Assembly: GCA_032718475.1 (NCBI GenBank)
Contig: JAUCBJ010003040.1
Coordinates: forward strand, 1 to 28,300
Length of the DNA stretch: 28,300 bases
Source of the DNA: Nemertoderma westbladi
Lineage: Eukaryota > Xenacoelomorpha > Nemertodermatida > Nemertodermatidae
Reading direction: 5' to 3'
A model generated the notes under the pieces. That model was given only the letters and a program-made list of their open reading frames with translations, did not search any database and was not told the origin of the DNA. The translations under genes were made by a program, and so were the position numbers. Every line of letters starts with the position of its first letter. Positions within the stretch are counted from its first letter, which is position 1. Positions 1 to 9,594 of the stretch are shown here, in pieces.

Positions 1-345
1 AGTTATTGTAAGGCAAAACGAGTATGGTCCCCAAGATTAACATATTAAGACAAACTACTCATAATGTTGTTATGTTACTTTGATTCATTTTATTAAAAGT
101 CTTTAGGCTTGTTCCAAGGAGGTCCTTTAAAACACAATATTACACAAATACACTACACTCACCTAAAGCATATACTGTATAAAATGTAATTACACGATGT
201 ACTACTTTACCGCGAGCGAGACAATACTCCGAATCAACGATACAGATGTTACTACAACTACACTGTACATATAGTAGAATAATTTATAAAAAGGTAAATC
301 ACATTAAATATTTATTTAACTAATAACTTACTGTAGTACTATTGG
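1..345. other. AT-rich flank, nothing recognised
   Basis: AT-rich sequence with no convincing ORF, tandem repeat or RNA gene. Short TACTGTA-type words occur here, as they do throughout the window. Confidence 0.5.
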
Positions 346-352
346 TTCTAGG

Positions 353-540
353 ACAGTAGTCCCCCGGACAGTAGTCCCCCGGACAGTAGCCCCCGGACAG
401 TAGGCCCCCGGACAGTAGCCCCCGGACAGTAGCCCCCGGACAGTAGCCCCCGGACAGTAGCCCCCGGACAGTAGCCTCCAGACAGTAGCCCCCTGACAAT
501 ATTCCCCCTGGGACAGTAGCCACCCTGACAGTAGCCCCCC
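353..540 (+). repeat. 14-15 bp minisatellite, left arm
   Basis: About 13 units of GGACAGTAGCCCCC or GGACAGTAGTCCCCC. The units are near-identical in the middle and degenerate toward 480-540. ORFs read through this array are products of the repeat and are not genes. Confidence 0.9.
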
Positions 541-1038
541 GAATTTAACCTTTATTTTTTGTGTTTTTGAGTGTTATTTGATATTGGTTAGTGTTCTAGA
601 ACATTGGTAGATATTTTTTTATGGTAGCTTGTGTTTTTTTACTAGCTAGTATTTTTTGAAATAAAAAATTAATATAGTTTTGAATGTTTTTTTGATATTG
701 GTAAATGTTCTAGAACCTTAGTATACATTTTTTATGGTAGCTTGTATTTCTTGTATTTTGGTCATTAATATATTCTGCAACATTTTAAACCTGAAATATA
801 AATGTTTTCAAATTTTTTTATCATTTCGAAAAATATTAGCTATCAAAAAAAAAATAGCTATCATAAAAAAAAACTATCTACTAATGTTCTGATATATTCA
901 CCAATACAAAAAGAGCATTAAAAAAATATTATATTCTGGAATTTCTGTGATATAATTATAAAATATTACTGAATAAATGAAAAAAAATGTAGATGTTTTT
1001 TTCTTAATACTACTCATCTTTTAGAGCTAATTATAATC

Positions 1039-1184
1039 AGGGGGACTACTGTTCGGGGGCTATTGTCCGGGGGGCTATTGTCCGGGGGGCTACTGTCCGG
1101 GGGGCTACTGTCCCGGGGGGGGGGGGGGGGGGGCTACTTTCCGGTGGGCTCTTTTCGGGGCGGATACTGTCCGGGGGGCTACTT
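1039..1184 (-). repeat. 14-15 bp minisatellite, right arm (inverted)
   Basis: About nine units of GGGGGGCTACTGTCC, the reverse complement of the 353-540 array. A run of 19 G lies at 1115-1133. The outermost units are degenerate. Confidence 0.88.
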
Positions 1185-1720
1185 TGCACTGCACAATGAG
1201 GTGGGATTTTACTGCAGATTTAAAAAGAATGTTAATATATAGGTTTTTTATTTCACAGCCCGCGACTTCATTAGTTCTAACTTCAACTAACGACTTAGCA
1301 ATTAAAAACTCTGAGCAACGATCAGAAAAGGTCTCGGATTCTTGCCTATTGTACTTCAATCTCGAGACAGTGGGGGAAACTGGACGCCAAACCCGCCTTG
1401 GTGAATTAATATTCCGCCTCAATGTTAAATTCTCAATTTAGGGAAAGGAGCAGGTTACAGTGGCACGTTATTTTAACCAAAACAATGAACTTAACACAAT
1501 AGAACAGGTTACAGTTTTATTTTTGAGAGTATTCAGCTGTTATTTGCGTCAAATTTCCCCTGGAGAGGGATGAATTTTTATTGCGTCCAGTTTCCCCTCC
1601 TATCTGTCAATCTCTTCTAATTGCCCCTGATCTGGTTTTGCAAAACGAAATTCACCAATTTCCCCTGCTATATTGTGTGTGCCGTTGATGCACTTTTATT
1701 GTTTGCTTATTACGTATTAC
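1185..1720. other. Intergenic, with one dispersed repeat
   Basis: No supported gene. An 85-codon plus-strand ORF ends at 1441 and contains an acceptor-like tract before about 1260, but it has no recognisable domain. The stretch 1447-1580 (AGGTTACAGTGGCACG, AACCAAAACAATGAAC, CAGCTGTTATTTG) is similar to 17577-17705 and in part to 7803-7840, so it belongs to a dispersed repeat family. Confidence 0.5.
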
Positions 1721-3264
1721 TTGCTTTATATTGTTGGTGGACTTCTTACTTTGCTTCCTTAACAGTCTCTCGTGTAATAATTACTTGCTTTATATTGTTG
1801 GTGGACTTCTTACCTTGCTTCGTTAACAGTCTCTCGTGTAATAATTACTTGCTTTATATTGTTGGTGGACTTATTACCTTGCTTCCTTAACAGTCTCTCG
1901 TGTAATAATTACTTGCTTTATATTGTTGGTGGACTTCTTACCTTGCTTCCTTAACAGTCTCTCGTGTAATAATTACTTGCTTTATATTGTTGGTGGACTT
2001 CTTACCTTGCTTCCTTAACAGTCTCTCGTGTAATAATTACTTGCTTTATATTGTTGGTGGACTTATTACCTTGCTTCCTTAACAGTCTCTCGTGTAATAA
2101 TTACTTGCTTTATATTGTTGGTGGACTTCTTACCTTGCTTCCTTAACAGTCTCTCGTGTAATAATTACTTGCTTTATATTGTTGGTGGACTTCTTACCTT
2201 GCTTCCTTAACAGTCTCTCGTGTAATAATTACTTGCTTTATATTGTTGGTGGACTTCTTACTTTGCTTCCTTAACAGTCTCTCGTGTAATAATTACTTGC
2301 TTTATATTGTTGGTGGACTTCTTACCTTGCTTCCTTAACAGTCTCTCGTGTAATAATTACTTGCTTTATATTGTTGGACTTCTTACCTTGCTTCCTTAAC
2401 AGTCTCTCGTGCAATACTGACTGGCTTCATATTGTTGGTGGACTTCTTACCTTGCTTCCTTAACAGTCTCTCGGGTTATAATTACTCGCTTTATATTGTT
2501 GGTGGACTTCTTACCTTGCTTCCTTAACAGTCTCTCGTGTAATAATTACTTGCTTTATATTGTTGGTGGACTTATTACCTTGCTTCCTTAACAGTCTCTC
2601 GTGTAATAATTACTTGCTTTATATTGTTGGTGGACTTCTTACCTTGCTTCCTTAACAGTCTCTCGTGTAATAATTACTTGCTTTATATTGTTGGTGGACT
2701 TCTTACCTTGCTTCCTTAACAGTCTCTTGTGTAATAATTACTTGCTTTATATTGTTGGTGGACTTATTACCTTGCTTCCTTAACAGTCTCTCGTGTAATA
2801 ATTACTTGCTTTATATTGTTGGTGGACTTCTTACCTTGCTTCCTTAACAGTCTCTCGTGTAATAATTACTTGCTTTATATTGTTGGTGGACTTCTTACCT
2901 TGCTTCCTTAACAGTCTCTCGTGTAATAATTACTTGCTTTATATTGTTGGTGGACTTCTTACTTTGCTTCCTTAACAGTCTCTCGTGTAATAATTACTTG
3001 CTTTATATTGTTGGTGGACTTCTTACCTTGCTTCCTTAACAGTCTCTCGTGTAATAATTACTTGCTTTATATTGTTGGTGGACTTCTTACCTTGCTTCCT
3101 TAACAGTCTCTCGTGTAATAATTACTTGCTTTATATTGTTGGACTTCTTACCTTGCTTCCTTAACAGTCTCTCGTGCAATACTGACTGGCTTCATATTGT
3201 TGGTGGACTTCTTACCTTGCTTCCTTAACAGTCTCTCGGGTTATAATTACTCGCTTTATATTGT
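1721..3264. repeat. 64-bp satellite array with higher-order structure
   Basis: About 24 tandem copies of a 64-bp unit containing TTGCTTTATATTGTTGGTGG and CTTAACAGTCTCTCGTG. Single-base variants (CTTCTTACC, CTTATTACC, CTTCTTACTTT) recur in the same order. A 60-bp unit lacking GGTG, followed by a diverged GTGCAATACTGACTGG unit and a TCGGGTTATAATTACTCG unit, occurs near 2371-2480 and again 765 bp later near 3136-3245. This means blocks of about 11-12 units were duplicated together. The unit length is not a multiple of three and stops are frequent, so this is not coding. An 89-codon ORF at its start is a by-product. Confidence 0.95.
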
Positions 3265-3484
3265 TTGTGACAGTGCCGGCTTGACTGGTTTCCTGTTGAA
3301 TTAATGAATGAGTATGGGACATGAGGGTCTGTTGCACGTGAGAGAAACGACTCGATGTTAAATGAGACCTTCAACCTTCAGGCCTACTTCGATATAAATA
3401 TAGAGTTCCAACTAAAATTAATTTACATTGAATTAATTTATATTGTAGAGTCTGAAGGAAGCCGGGAGGCCGAAACAGTCACTT

Positions 3485-4529
3485 AACATCGAGTGTGTTC
3501 TAGTCAGCGATAGACTCCTTGTCCCTTACTACCCCGATCCGACTGTTATTATGATTACCAACCTAACATCGAGTGTGTTCTAGTCAGCGATAGACTCCTT
3601 GTCCCTTACTACCCCGACCCGACTGTTATTATGATTACCAACCTAACATCGAGTGTGTTCTAGTCAGCGATAGACCTCCTTGTCCCTTACTACCCCGACC
3701 CGACTGTTATTATGATTACCAACCTAACATCGAGTGTGTTCTAGTCAGCGATAGACTCCTTGTCCCTTACTACCCCGACCCGACTGTTATTATGATTACC
3801 AACCTAACATCGAGTGTGTTCTAGTCAGCGATAGACCTCCTTGTCCCTTACTACCCCGACCCGACTGTTATTATGATTACCAACCTAACATCGAGTGTGT
3901 TCTAGTCAGCGATAGACTCCTTGTCCCTTACTACCCCGACCCGACTGTTATTATGATTACCAACCTAACATCGAGTGTGTTCTAGTCAGCGATAGACCTC
4001 CTTGTCCCTTACTACCCCGACCCGACTGTTATTATGATTACCAACCTAACATCGAGTGTGTTCTAGTCAGCGATAGACCTCCTTGTCCCTTACTACCCCG
4101 ACCCGACTGTTATTATGATTACCAACCTAACATCGAGTGTGTTCTAGTCAGCGATAGACTCCTTGTCCCTTACTACCCCGACCCGACTGTTATTATGATT
4201 ACCAACCTAACATCGAGTGTGTTCTAGTCAGCGATAGACTCCTTGTCCCTTACTACCCCGACCCGACTGTTATTATGATTACCAACCTAACATCGAGTGT
4301 GTTCTAGTCAGCGATAGACTCCTTGTCCCTTACTACCCCGACCCGACTGTTATTATGATTACCAACCTAACATCGAGTGTGTTCTAGTCAGCGATAGACC
4401 TCCTTGTCCCTTACTACCCCGACCCGACTGTTATTATGATTACCAACCTAACATCGAGTGTGTTCTAGTCAGCGATAGACTCCTTGTCCCTTACTACCCC
4501 GACCCGACTGTTATTATGATTACCAACCT
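3485..4529. repeat. 80/81-bp satellite array, 13 copies
   Basis: Thirteen head-to-tail units containing AACATCGAGTGTGTTCTAG, TTGTCCCTTACTACCCCGA and TGTTATTATGATTACCAACC. Units differ almost only by an extra C (TAGACTCC gives 80 bp, TAGACCTCC gives 81 bp). From start to end the lengths read 80, 80, 81, 80, 81, 80, 81, 81, 80, 80, 80, 81, 80. The near identity implies recent expansion. The unit is unrelated to the adjacent 64-bp satellite, from which a 220-bp spacer separates it. Confidence 0.95.
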
Positions 4530-5020
4530 TGGATTCTTGGAAAGCTTGGATTCTTTCGAAAATTCAACTTGACAGCTTTAAATGTCTCAAAGTTAGAAAC
4601 ATGTCAAATTCGAACAACGATAACAATAAAGACGATACCAACAAAGACAAGGACAGCTTTGCAATTATTGACCCTACTGCCCCCTGAGTCGGTTCGTTAA
4701 GGCTATGTCTGTGGCAGAAATTCCTAATTTATATACATAATTTATCATGAACATTATCATCTTTCAGCAGACGATTCAGTATTGTCACATTTCCTCTTGC
4801 CTGACGGCTGCCATTGTGCACAGGCTGAGGCTTATCAGTTCTACGACATAAGTGTCCAGTTAGTCGCACCCGTAGTGCCCTGCAGGGTGGTGCTGGGCTT
4901 TGGCGTTCTTTCAGTTACTACCGAGAGTGTATCAGTTTCTGTGTTACTGGCCCGTTAATTAAGTGAGCATTGCATTTTAAACCCTTTGACCCCTTTTAAA
5001 ACCTTTAATTGATCTGGTAC
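4530..5020. other. Intergenic, nothing recognised
   Basis: More complex and GC-richer than the flanking DNA. A 28-codon ORF begins at the ATG near 4601 and is rich in Asn, Asp and Lys, but it has no family signature. It could be debris of the LINE relic that follows, though I cannot show homology. Confidence 0.4.
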
Positions 5021-5023
5021 TTT

Positions 5024-5379
5024 CTACAAAGAGAGCAACAGTTGTATAGCACTGTAAACTCTACTGCCACCCTGAATAAAATTACCTTCAAATTTGTTTT
5101 TGATTCTGGGTGATTTCACTAAGCCTTGACCTTTCGTATACAGAGATCTGCAGTTAATCTCTTTATCCAAGACCGTAGCTAGGTTGCAGAAGTATTCTAC
5201 GTTACCAACCAGGCCAATCCAACCAGTGACTGAATACAAAGGCGGTCGATTATCTGTTCGGGGGAATTCAAGTTAATAGTTGTGATTTTGGTCTTCGCAG
5301 CATTCACAACAAGACTGCTGATACTAGCAGTCTGCAGGATACTAGACTGCTGGCTGAGTAGTAAGTAGTCTTTGAGCAC
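5024..5379 (-). pseudogene. Decayed LINE reverse-transcriptase fragment
   Basis: On the minus strand two overlapping frames read as eroded pieces of the C-terminal part of a non-LTR retrotransposon reverse transcriptase. The upstream piece carries VVNAAKTKITTINLNSPEQI, which fits the conserved 'VNxxKTKxMTIN' segment after the catalytic FADD motif. The second piece carries VEYFCNLATVLDKE, which fits the following 'xxFxYLGSxx' segment. A frame change separates them, and no catalytic motif or start is present. This copy is clearly older than, and differs from, the two LINE copies at 21.4-26.8 kb. The assignment rests on motif resemblance only. Confidence 0.55.
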
Positions 5380-5808
5380 TAGCCTTTGTTTCTGGCATTA
5401 ACCCAGATCATGACCAAGGTCAACAAGGTACGTAAAGAGTATTGGTTTATTGTACAGGTTATATATTCCATCTATATTATGTTGGTCGAGAGACATAGTA
5501 CCATTATTTTATTTATACCATTATTATACATAATACCATTATTGAACTAAAATCACAATATTGTAATTTTATGGTTCTTATAGCACTTATACAGTAGCAA
5601 TAACGGAACAATAAATTATGATTTTAATTATGATTTTCTTATATTATTAATTTTTACACTAATTCTAATTATTCTATATCAACTATTAATGTATAGACCC
5701 AAAGCTTTACGGGATAATTTTTTGGGCGACTACATCCAAACATCAGGCGCCGAACTATAACACACCGTGTACAACACCCAGTGGACTAGTCGTCATTAAT
5801 GAACTTAG
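5380..5808. other. 3' flank of the YWTD gene
   Basis: AT-rich sequence downstream (minus strand) of the YWTD-propeller gene. A minus-strand AATAAA lies at 5513-5508, about 300 bp past the stop codon, and could serve as its polyadenylation signal. Nothing else is recognised. Confidence 0.4.
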
Positions 5809-7247
5809 TTACATTGGAAGTTTGGATCGTGGGTGTGACGAACTTCTGTTAACCACAACACCGTTTAGTACAACATCCGGCGCAGGTTTGCCCACGGTTA
5901 TGACGTCATCGAAATCCGGCCTCCACCCTCCGTTATCTCTCCAATAACGATGAGTCTCCATTACTACACGATTATTGTTCTCCCTCCCGCGGATGTTCGC
6001 TCTCTGTTTTCTATGTAAAGTTACATTTCCTTTCGTTTGAAGGTCGAAATTTGGACGGGGATGTTTCTTATGGGCGATCGAATGTATGACTATATAGAGC
6101 GCGGTCGCTATGGTAACGAATATCACTATGGGCACAAGTATATGTAAGAGAGTAAAGGAGATTGGCTCGGCTGTTGATGATGTTAACACCGTGATATCTG
6201 GATCCATCGAGGTTGATTCCAACTGAGTTTCACATTCAATTCGACATCCTGTATTACACCCAACAGAAGTGTGGGATGGATTAGAATCAGTGTTTGTGTA
6301 GAGAACTGCCAGCTGAAATATTCTGTGGGAGGTGGTCTTTATAACCTGAAATATTTGAATATCTTCGACAGAATTAGATCTATTAGCCACGTCAGCTTCA
6401 TCTATGTACACTTTACGCACATAGCCCATGTAATATGATTGCCCTTGAGCGAAAGGGTATGTAGCGTAGCTAGACCAGTATATTTGATCATCAATTACTA
6501 CTAGGGCATACGGTGTTTCAAGTGGGAGATCAGCATTACTAACAATAATATCGGATTCACCATTAATTAGAGAAAATCGCTCAATTCGTCTTAAGTTTTC
6601 TTCATGCTTGTTATAAGCCTCAGCAACATATAGATGGCATCGACCCAATGCTAAACCATTAGGCCACTTTATATCTCTTTCTATAAGTTTAACTGGATCT
6701 GTTCCTCCTCCCATACTACCTCTCATTACAGCCGGACTTGTTCCGTAATCCGTCCAATACACGAATCCTTGACCTTCTCTCGCATCAACAACTATAGCCC
6801 TGGGTTTATCTACTCCGTCACTGTTGGTGTACAAATCCTCGATATTATTTCCCCCAAAATCGCTCCGTCTTATCTTCTGTTTACCTTTATCAGTCCAGTA
6901 GATAAATCTTCCTTCAGCAACAGTTATCCCATCGATTTTACCTGAGGTTCCATCTCCTCCTATAATCCTTTCGGATCCACCCCAGTGTGATAGTTCCCTT
7001 TATATATACCGAAGGTAGTTTCATCCATGTTGTCACTAACAAACATGTCTCCACTCTCTTGGTCTACAGCCAGTCCGTAGGGTTTGTACAATCTAATCAC
7101 AATACTCGCATTGTTATATTGGTTATCATCATTTATGTTTAGTTGATAAACAAAACGATCGCTCGTATATAATAGTTTGGGATCGGTTCTTATCGTTAAA
7201 ACAACAACAAATGGGATAAGCAATAACAAATGGCGAATCTTATTCAT
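5809..7247 (-). CDS. YWTD beta-propeller type I membrane protein (one apparent frameshift)
   Basis: Reads as a single-exon protein of about 479 residues. The start is the ATG at 7247; the TTG two codons earlier is not needed. Residues 1-20 are a hydrophobic signal peptide (HLLLLIPFVVVLTI). Six LDL-receptor-type propeller blades follow, recognisable at LLYTSDRF, MFVSDN, FIYWTDKG (about 116), FVYWTDYG (about 162), LYVAEAY and IYWSSYA. A short Cys cluster (CNTGCRIEC, about 331-339), a transmembrane helix (about 365-392) and a basic cytoplasmic tail of about 87 residues complete it. LDLa and EGF modules, usual in LDL-receptor relatives, are absent. The frame breaks once, near 6970-6975: one frame ends in TAG at 6960-6962 while the propeller continues without loss one frame over, as if one base were missing. 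This may be a sequence error or an early pseudogene. A ligand-binding receptor or adhesion role is inference. Confidence 0.75.
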
Positions 7248-8730
7248 TTCCAAATTTGAAGAAATATTATCCCATTTCTAATTGGATTATCATTAATTAT
7301 ATAGTTAAAATAACTATAATTATCTTAAGTATCGGAAAAAAGCGTAGGTGGTAAAAATGGTTAATGGTAATTTATTCGTTGAGTTCTACAGTATTTAGTT
7401 AGTACCTCCAGGATCATATATACCGATTGAATGCCCTAAACTCAAATTTAAAGTCGATTCTACCAAGACTTTGATATACAGTAGATCAAACATCCAACAC
7501 ATTACTGTAAACAACATAAATGTAATCCATAATGCGTTCCGTATCATGGAAGACTATATCTGTCTATTTTATTGTTACAAGAATTACAATTATGGTTTCA
7601 AGGGTCACCATAAAATGTGAGTCCGTATCAATATAATATTCCACATAAATTTTGTTTGACTAAGAAAATACCGAGCCAGAGAGGTCTAACGTGACGCGAG
7701 ATCTGGTGGAATAAATATTGCAATTGTTTTTTTTTTGAGTTAATGGCGCGAAATGACCGAAAACATCAACTACAGTATGACATTAATTATTTAAAACGGG
7801 AAATGAGCGTTACAGGTATTTCCTTACCAAAACAATGAACAAAATTTTACTTCACTTGCAGTAAATTTGTACTGTGGATCACTTTTCCACTTACGGTAAA
7901 TTTGTGCCAATATCTGGTTTTTGTTAATGATTTTCATAACTTCAACTTTATGGACATAGTGATTGGGCCACCGCTGTAGACATAAACCAACAAATAATTG
8001 AAAAGTTGTTAAACATACAGAACATCATGAAAAACACACACGAACATAAAGTTTAATAAATTTAGGTGGAAATATAAAATAATTCAAATGAAACTAAACC
8101 AATTCATATGTCCAGTCTTCAATAACAATTTTCATTATTGCTAATGGACTGAAGCAATAACATTACCAGCATGAGTTTAACAATAATTTGGGACCTACAG
8201 TACCAGACACCATTCCGTAAAGCAACCAAATAACATAATTAATATCTAATTTTACCAATTCAATTCAAAACTGTCCAATTGACAAAACGCCATTCGTTGG
8301 TTGGGTGGGTAACTGAAAGTTCTAGTCCATTAGGGCACGGTAGAACAATTTCGGCTACATCGGTACGGTAGAGCTTTGTTGGGCAACCGTCTCATGTGCG
8401 TCAACCTGGTGGGATGCCAAATACGATTATTGAGTAAATATGGGTGTCGTTGGAGTTTCGATATCACGCAATGTCTCTAATTGTCAATATTTTTCTTATT
8501 TGAATTCCATTTGAATAATATTTTTTCTTAGTCGAAAAAAAAGTAATCGATACTGTAACAGTTACAGAGTAACTGCACAGAAACAGAATAAGTAATAATG
8601 ATATAAAAAGAGTTTGACTGATAATGACTTGCTTTAATATAATAACATAAATATACTAAAATATTTCAAAACATAAATAAACCAGATATAATATCAATGA
8701 TGAAAAAACCTAAACCCAATCAATTCGTTA
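7248..8730. other. Long intergenic region upstream of the YWTD gene
   Basis: No supported gene over about 1.5 kb. It should contain the promoter of the minus-strand YWTD gene, but I see no clear core element. 7803-7840 (GCGTTACAGG, ACCAAAACAATGAAC) matches part of the dispersed repeat at 1447-1580 and 17577-17705. The stretch 8320-8480 is GC-richer than its surroundings, but all its frames are closed by stops. Confidence 0.45.
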
Positions 8731-9023
8731 AAGTAAAGTAAAGTAAATTTTCTTCGGCTGCTAGGCCAGGGATTACGCACAAAGTCTGACGACTTATTTC
8801 CAGTGCGGTCCTCCCCCCCCCGAACTTTACTCCCCAGAGGAAACTCCAGTACTCATTTAGCTCCCACTTAAGGATGCAAGGCAGAGATGCGCCCTGGCTG
8901 GTCCCTTTAAAGCATTCGTGCCGAAACGAAAACTGCCCTCCCTGGCCCGTGTGAGGATCGAACCCACGACCTACGGGAGATGTGAATTCAATGCAACTAC
9001 TACACCAAGGTGGAACCTTGGTG
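8731..9023 (-). mobile_element. tRNA-derived SINE
   Basis: Read on the minus strand, a tRNA-like head begins near 9020. It has a box A-like TGGTGTAGTAGTTG (about 9006-8993) and a box B GGGTTCGATCC (8965-8955), correctly spaced for an internal RNA polymerase III promoter. About 200 bp of unrelated body follows, and the copy ends in a short tandem tail of TTTAC units (8748-8731). A tRNA head, a body and a simple-repeat tail define a SINE. The cloverleaf is too degenerate for a working tRNA. An inverted repeat CACCAAGG/CCTTGGTG (9003-9023) sits at the 5' end. I could not define a target-site duplication. Confidence 0.75.
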
Positions 9024-9594
9024 TTTTCTAATATATATAGGAAGGGGCCTATTGTACTTTACACAGTGGGCAGAGAGTGAACAGCTGAATCACTAATCAC
9101 TTAACACCTCCAGTAACAACTAATAAGATGGGAGTATACAATACTATAGGATGGATGATATTGCAACAGCACAACAGGGTATATTATTATTTAATAGAGA
9201 TTTACTCATAACACCGTTACAATACCATCTTTAGCTTAGTGTAATGATGTTACAGATATAATATATTACACTCCCCATGAAAAATAGTGTCCTATTTCAA
9301 TGACATACCACAACAACTTTTTTTTTACAAATAGCAATAAGATTGATTGCATTAAATTTGAAACATAGATAGTTTGACAACTAACCTATTGAATATCTGA
9401 GATGTGGGCGTACGAAAAGTTGCATCTTTTAAAAATTTTATAACCTGTGATGAAAGAGCATCAAAGTAGAAAAGGTTTGCAGGTATTTTGAGCAAAAGAG
9501 CAAAACCGATTAGGCGGCGAGTCAATCTAGCCAAGAAAGGGGTCAATCCATAACAAATTCGCAATTCATCCAAACAAATTTTTTTTTATTCTAC
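9024..9594. other. Intergenic; one doubtful minus-strand exon
   Basis: AT-rich. A 73-codon minus-strand ORF at 9352-9573 starts only from TTG and has no family signature. It contains a donor-like AG|GTTAGT near its end, so an internal exon is conceivable but unsupported. Confidence 0.35.

Larger units (their letters stand above)
353..1184. mobile_element. Foldback (TU-like) element with minisatellite arms
   Basis: The left arm is a tandem array of GGACAGTAGCCCCC units. The right arm is the same unit in reverse complement (GGGGGCTACTGTCC). The two face each other across an AT-rich core. The core also has inverted structure: the left side holds two related stretches with GTTCTAGAACATTGG and ATGGTAGCTTGT, and the right side holds inverted counterparts such as ATAGCTATCATAAAA. 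Arms of about 15-bp tandem units plus an inner inverted domain are the architecture described for sea urchin TU foldback elements. I could not identify a target-site duplication, so the ends are approximate. No transposase ORF is present, so the copy would be non-autonomous. Confidence 0.65.

Noticed and set aside
320-523. 67-codon minus-strand ORF with GGYCPG repeats
   Set aside because: It is a translation of the 14-15 bp minisatellite; the repetitive peptide and lack of flanking coding sequence rule out a gene.
1105-1441. Overlapping ORFs of 105 (minus) and 85 (plus) codons
   Set aside because: The minus-strand ORF runs into the G-rich array as poly-proline; the plus-strand one starts at TTG. 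Neither has a domain. An acceptor-like tract near 1240-1260 is not enough to call an exon.
1721-4529. CRISPR-like array
   Set aside because: Both arrays are head-to-tail satellites without unique spacers, in a eukaryotic context.
8731-9023. Functional tRNA gene
   Set aside because: Box A and box B are present, but the stems do not form a good cloverleaf, and the sequence continues into a SINE body and tail.
9352-9573. 73-codon minus-strand ORF with a donor-like site
   Set aside because: TTG start, no recognisable family and no partner exon. Kept only as a remark in the intergenic entry.
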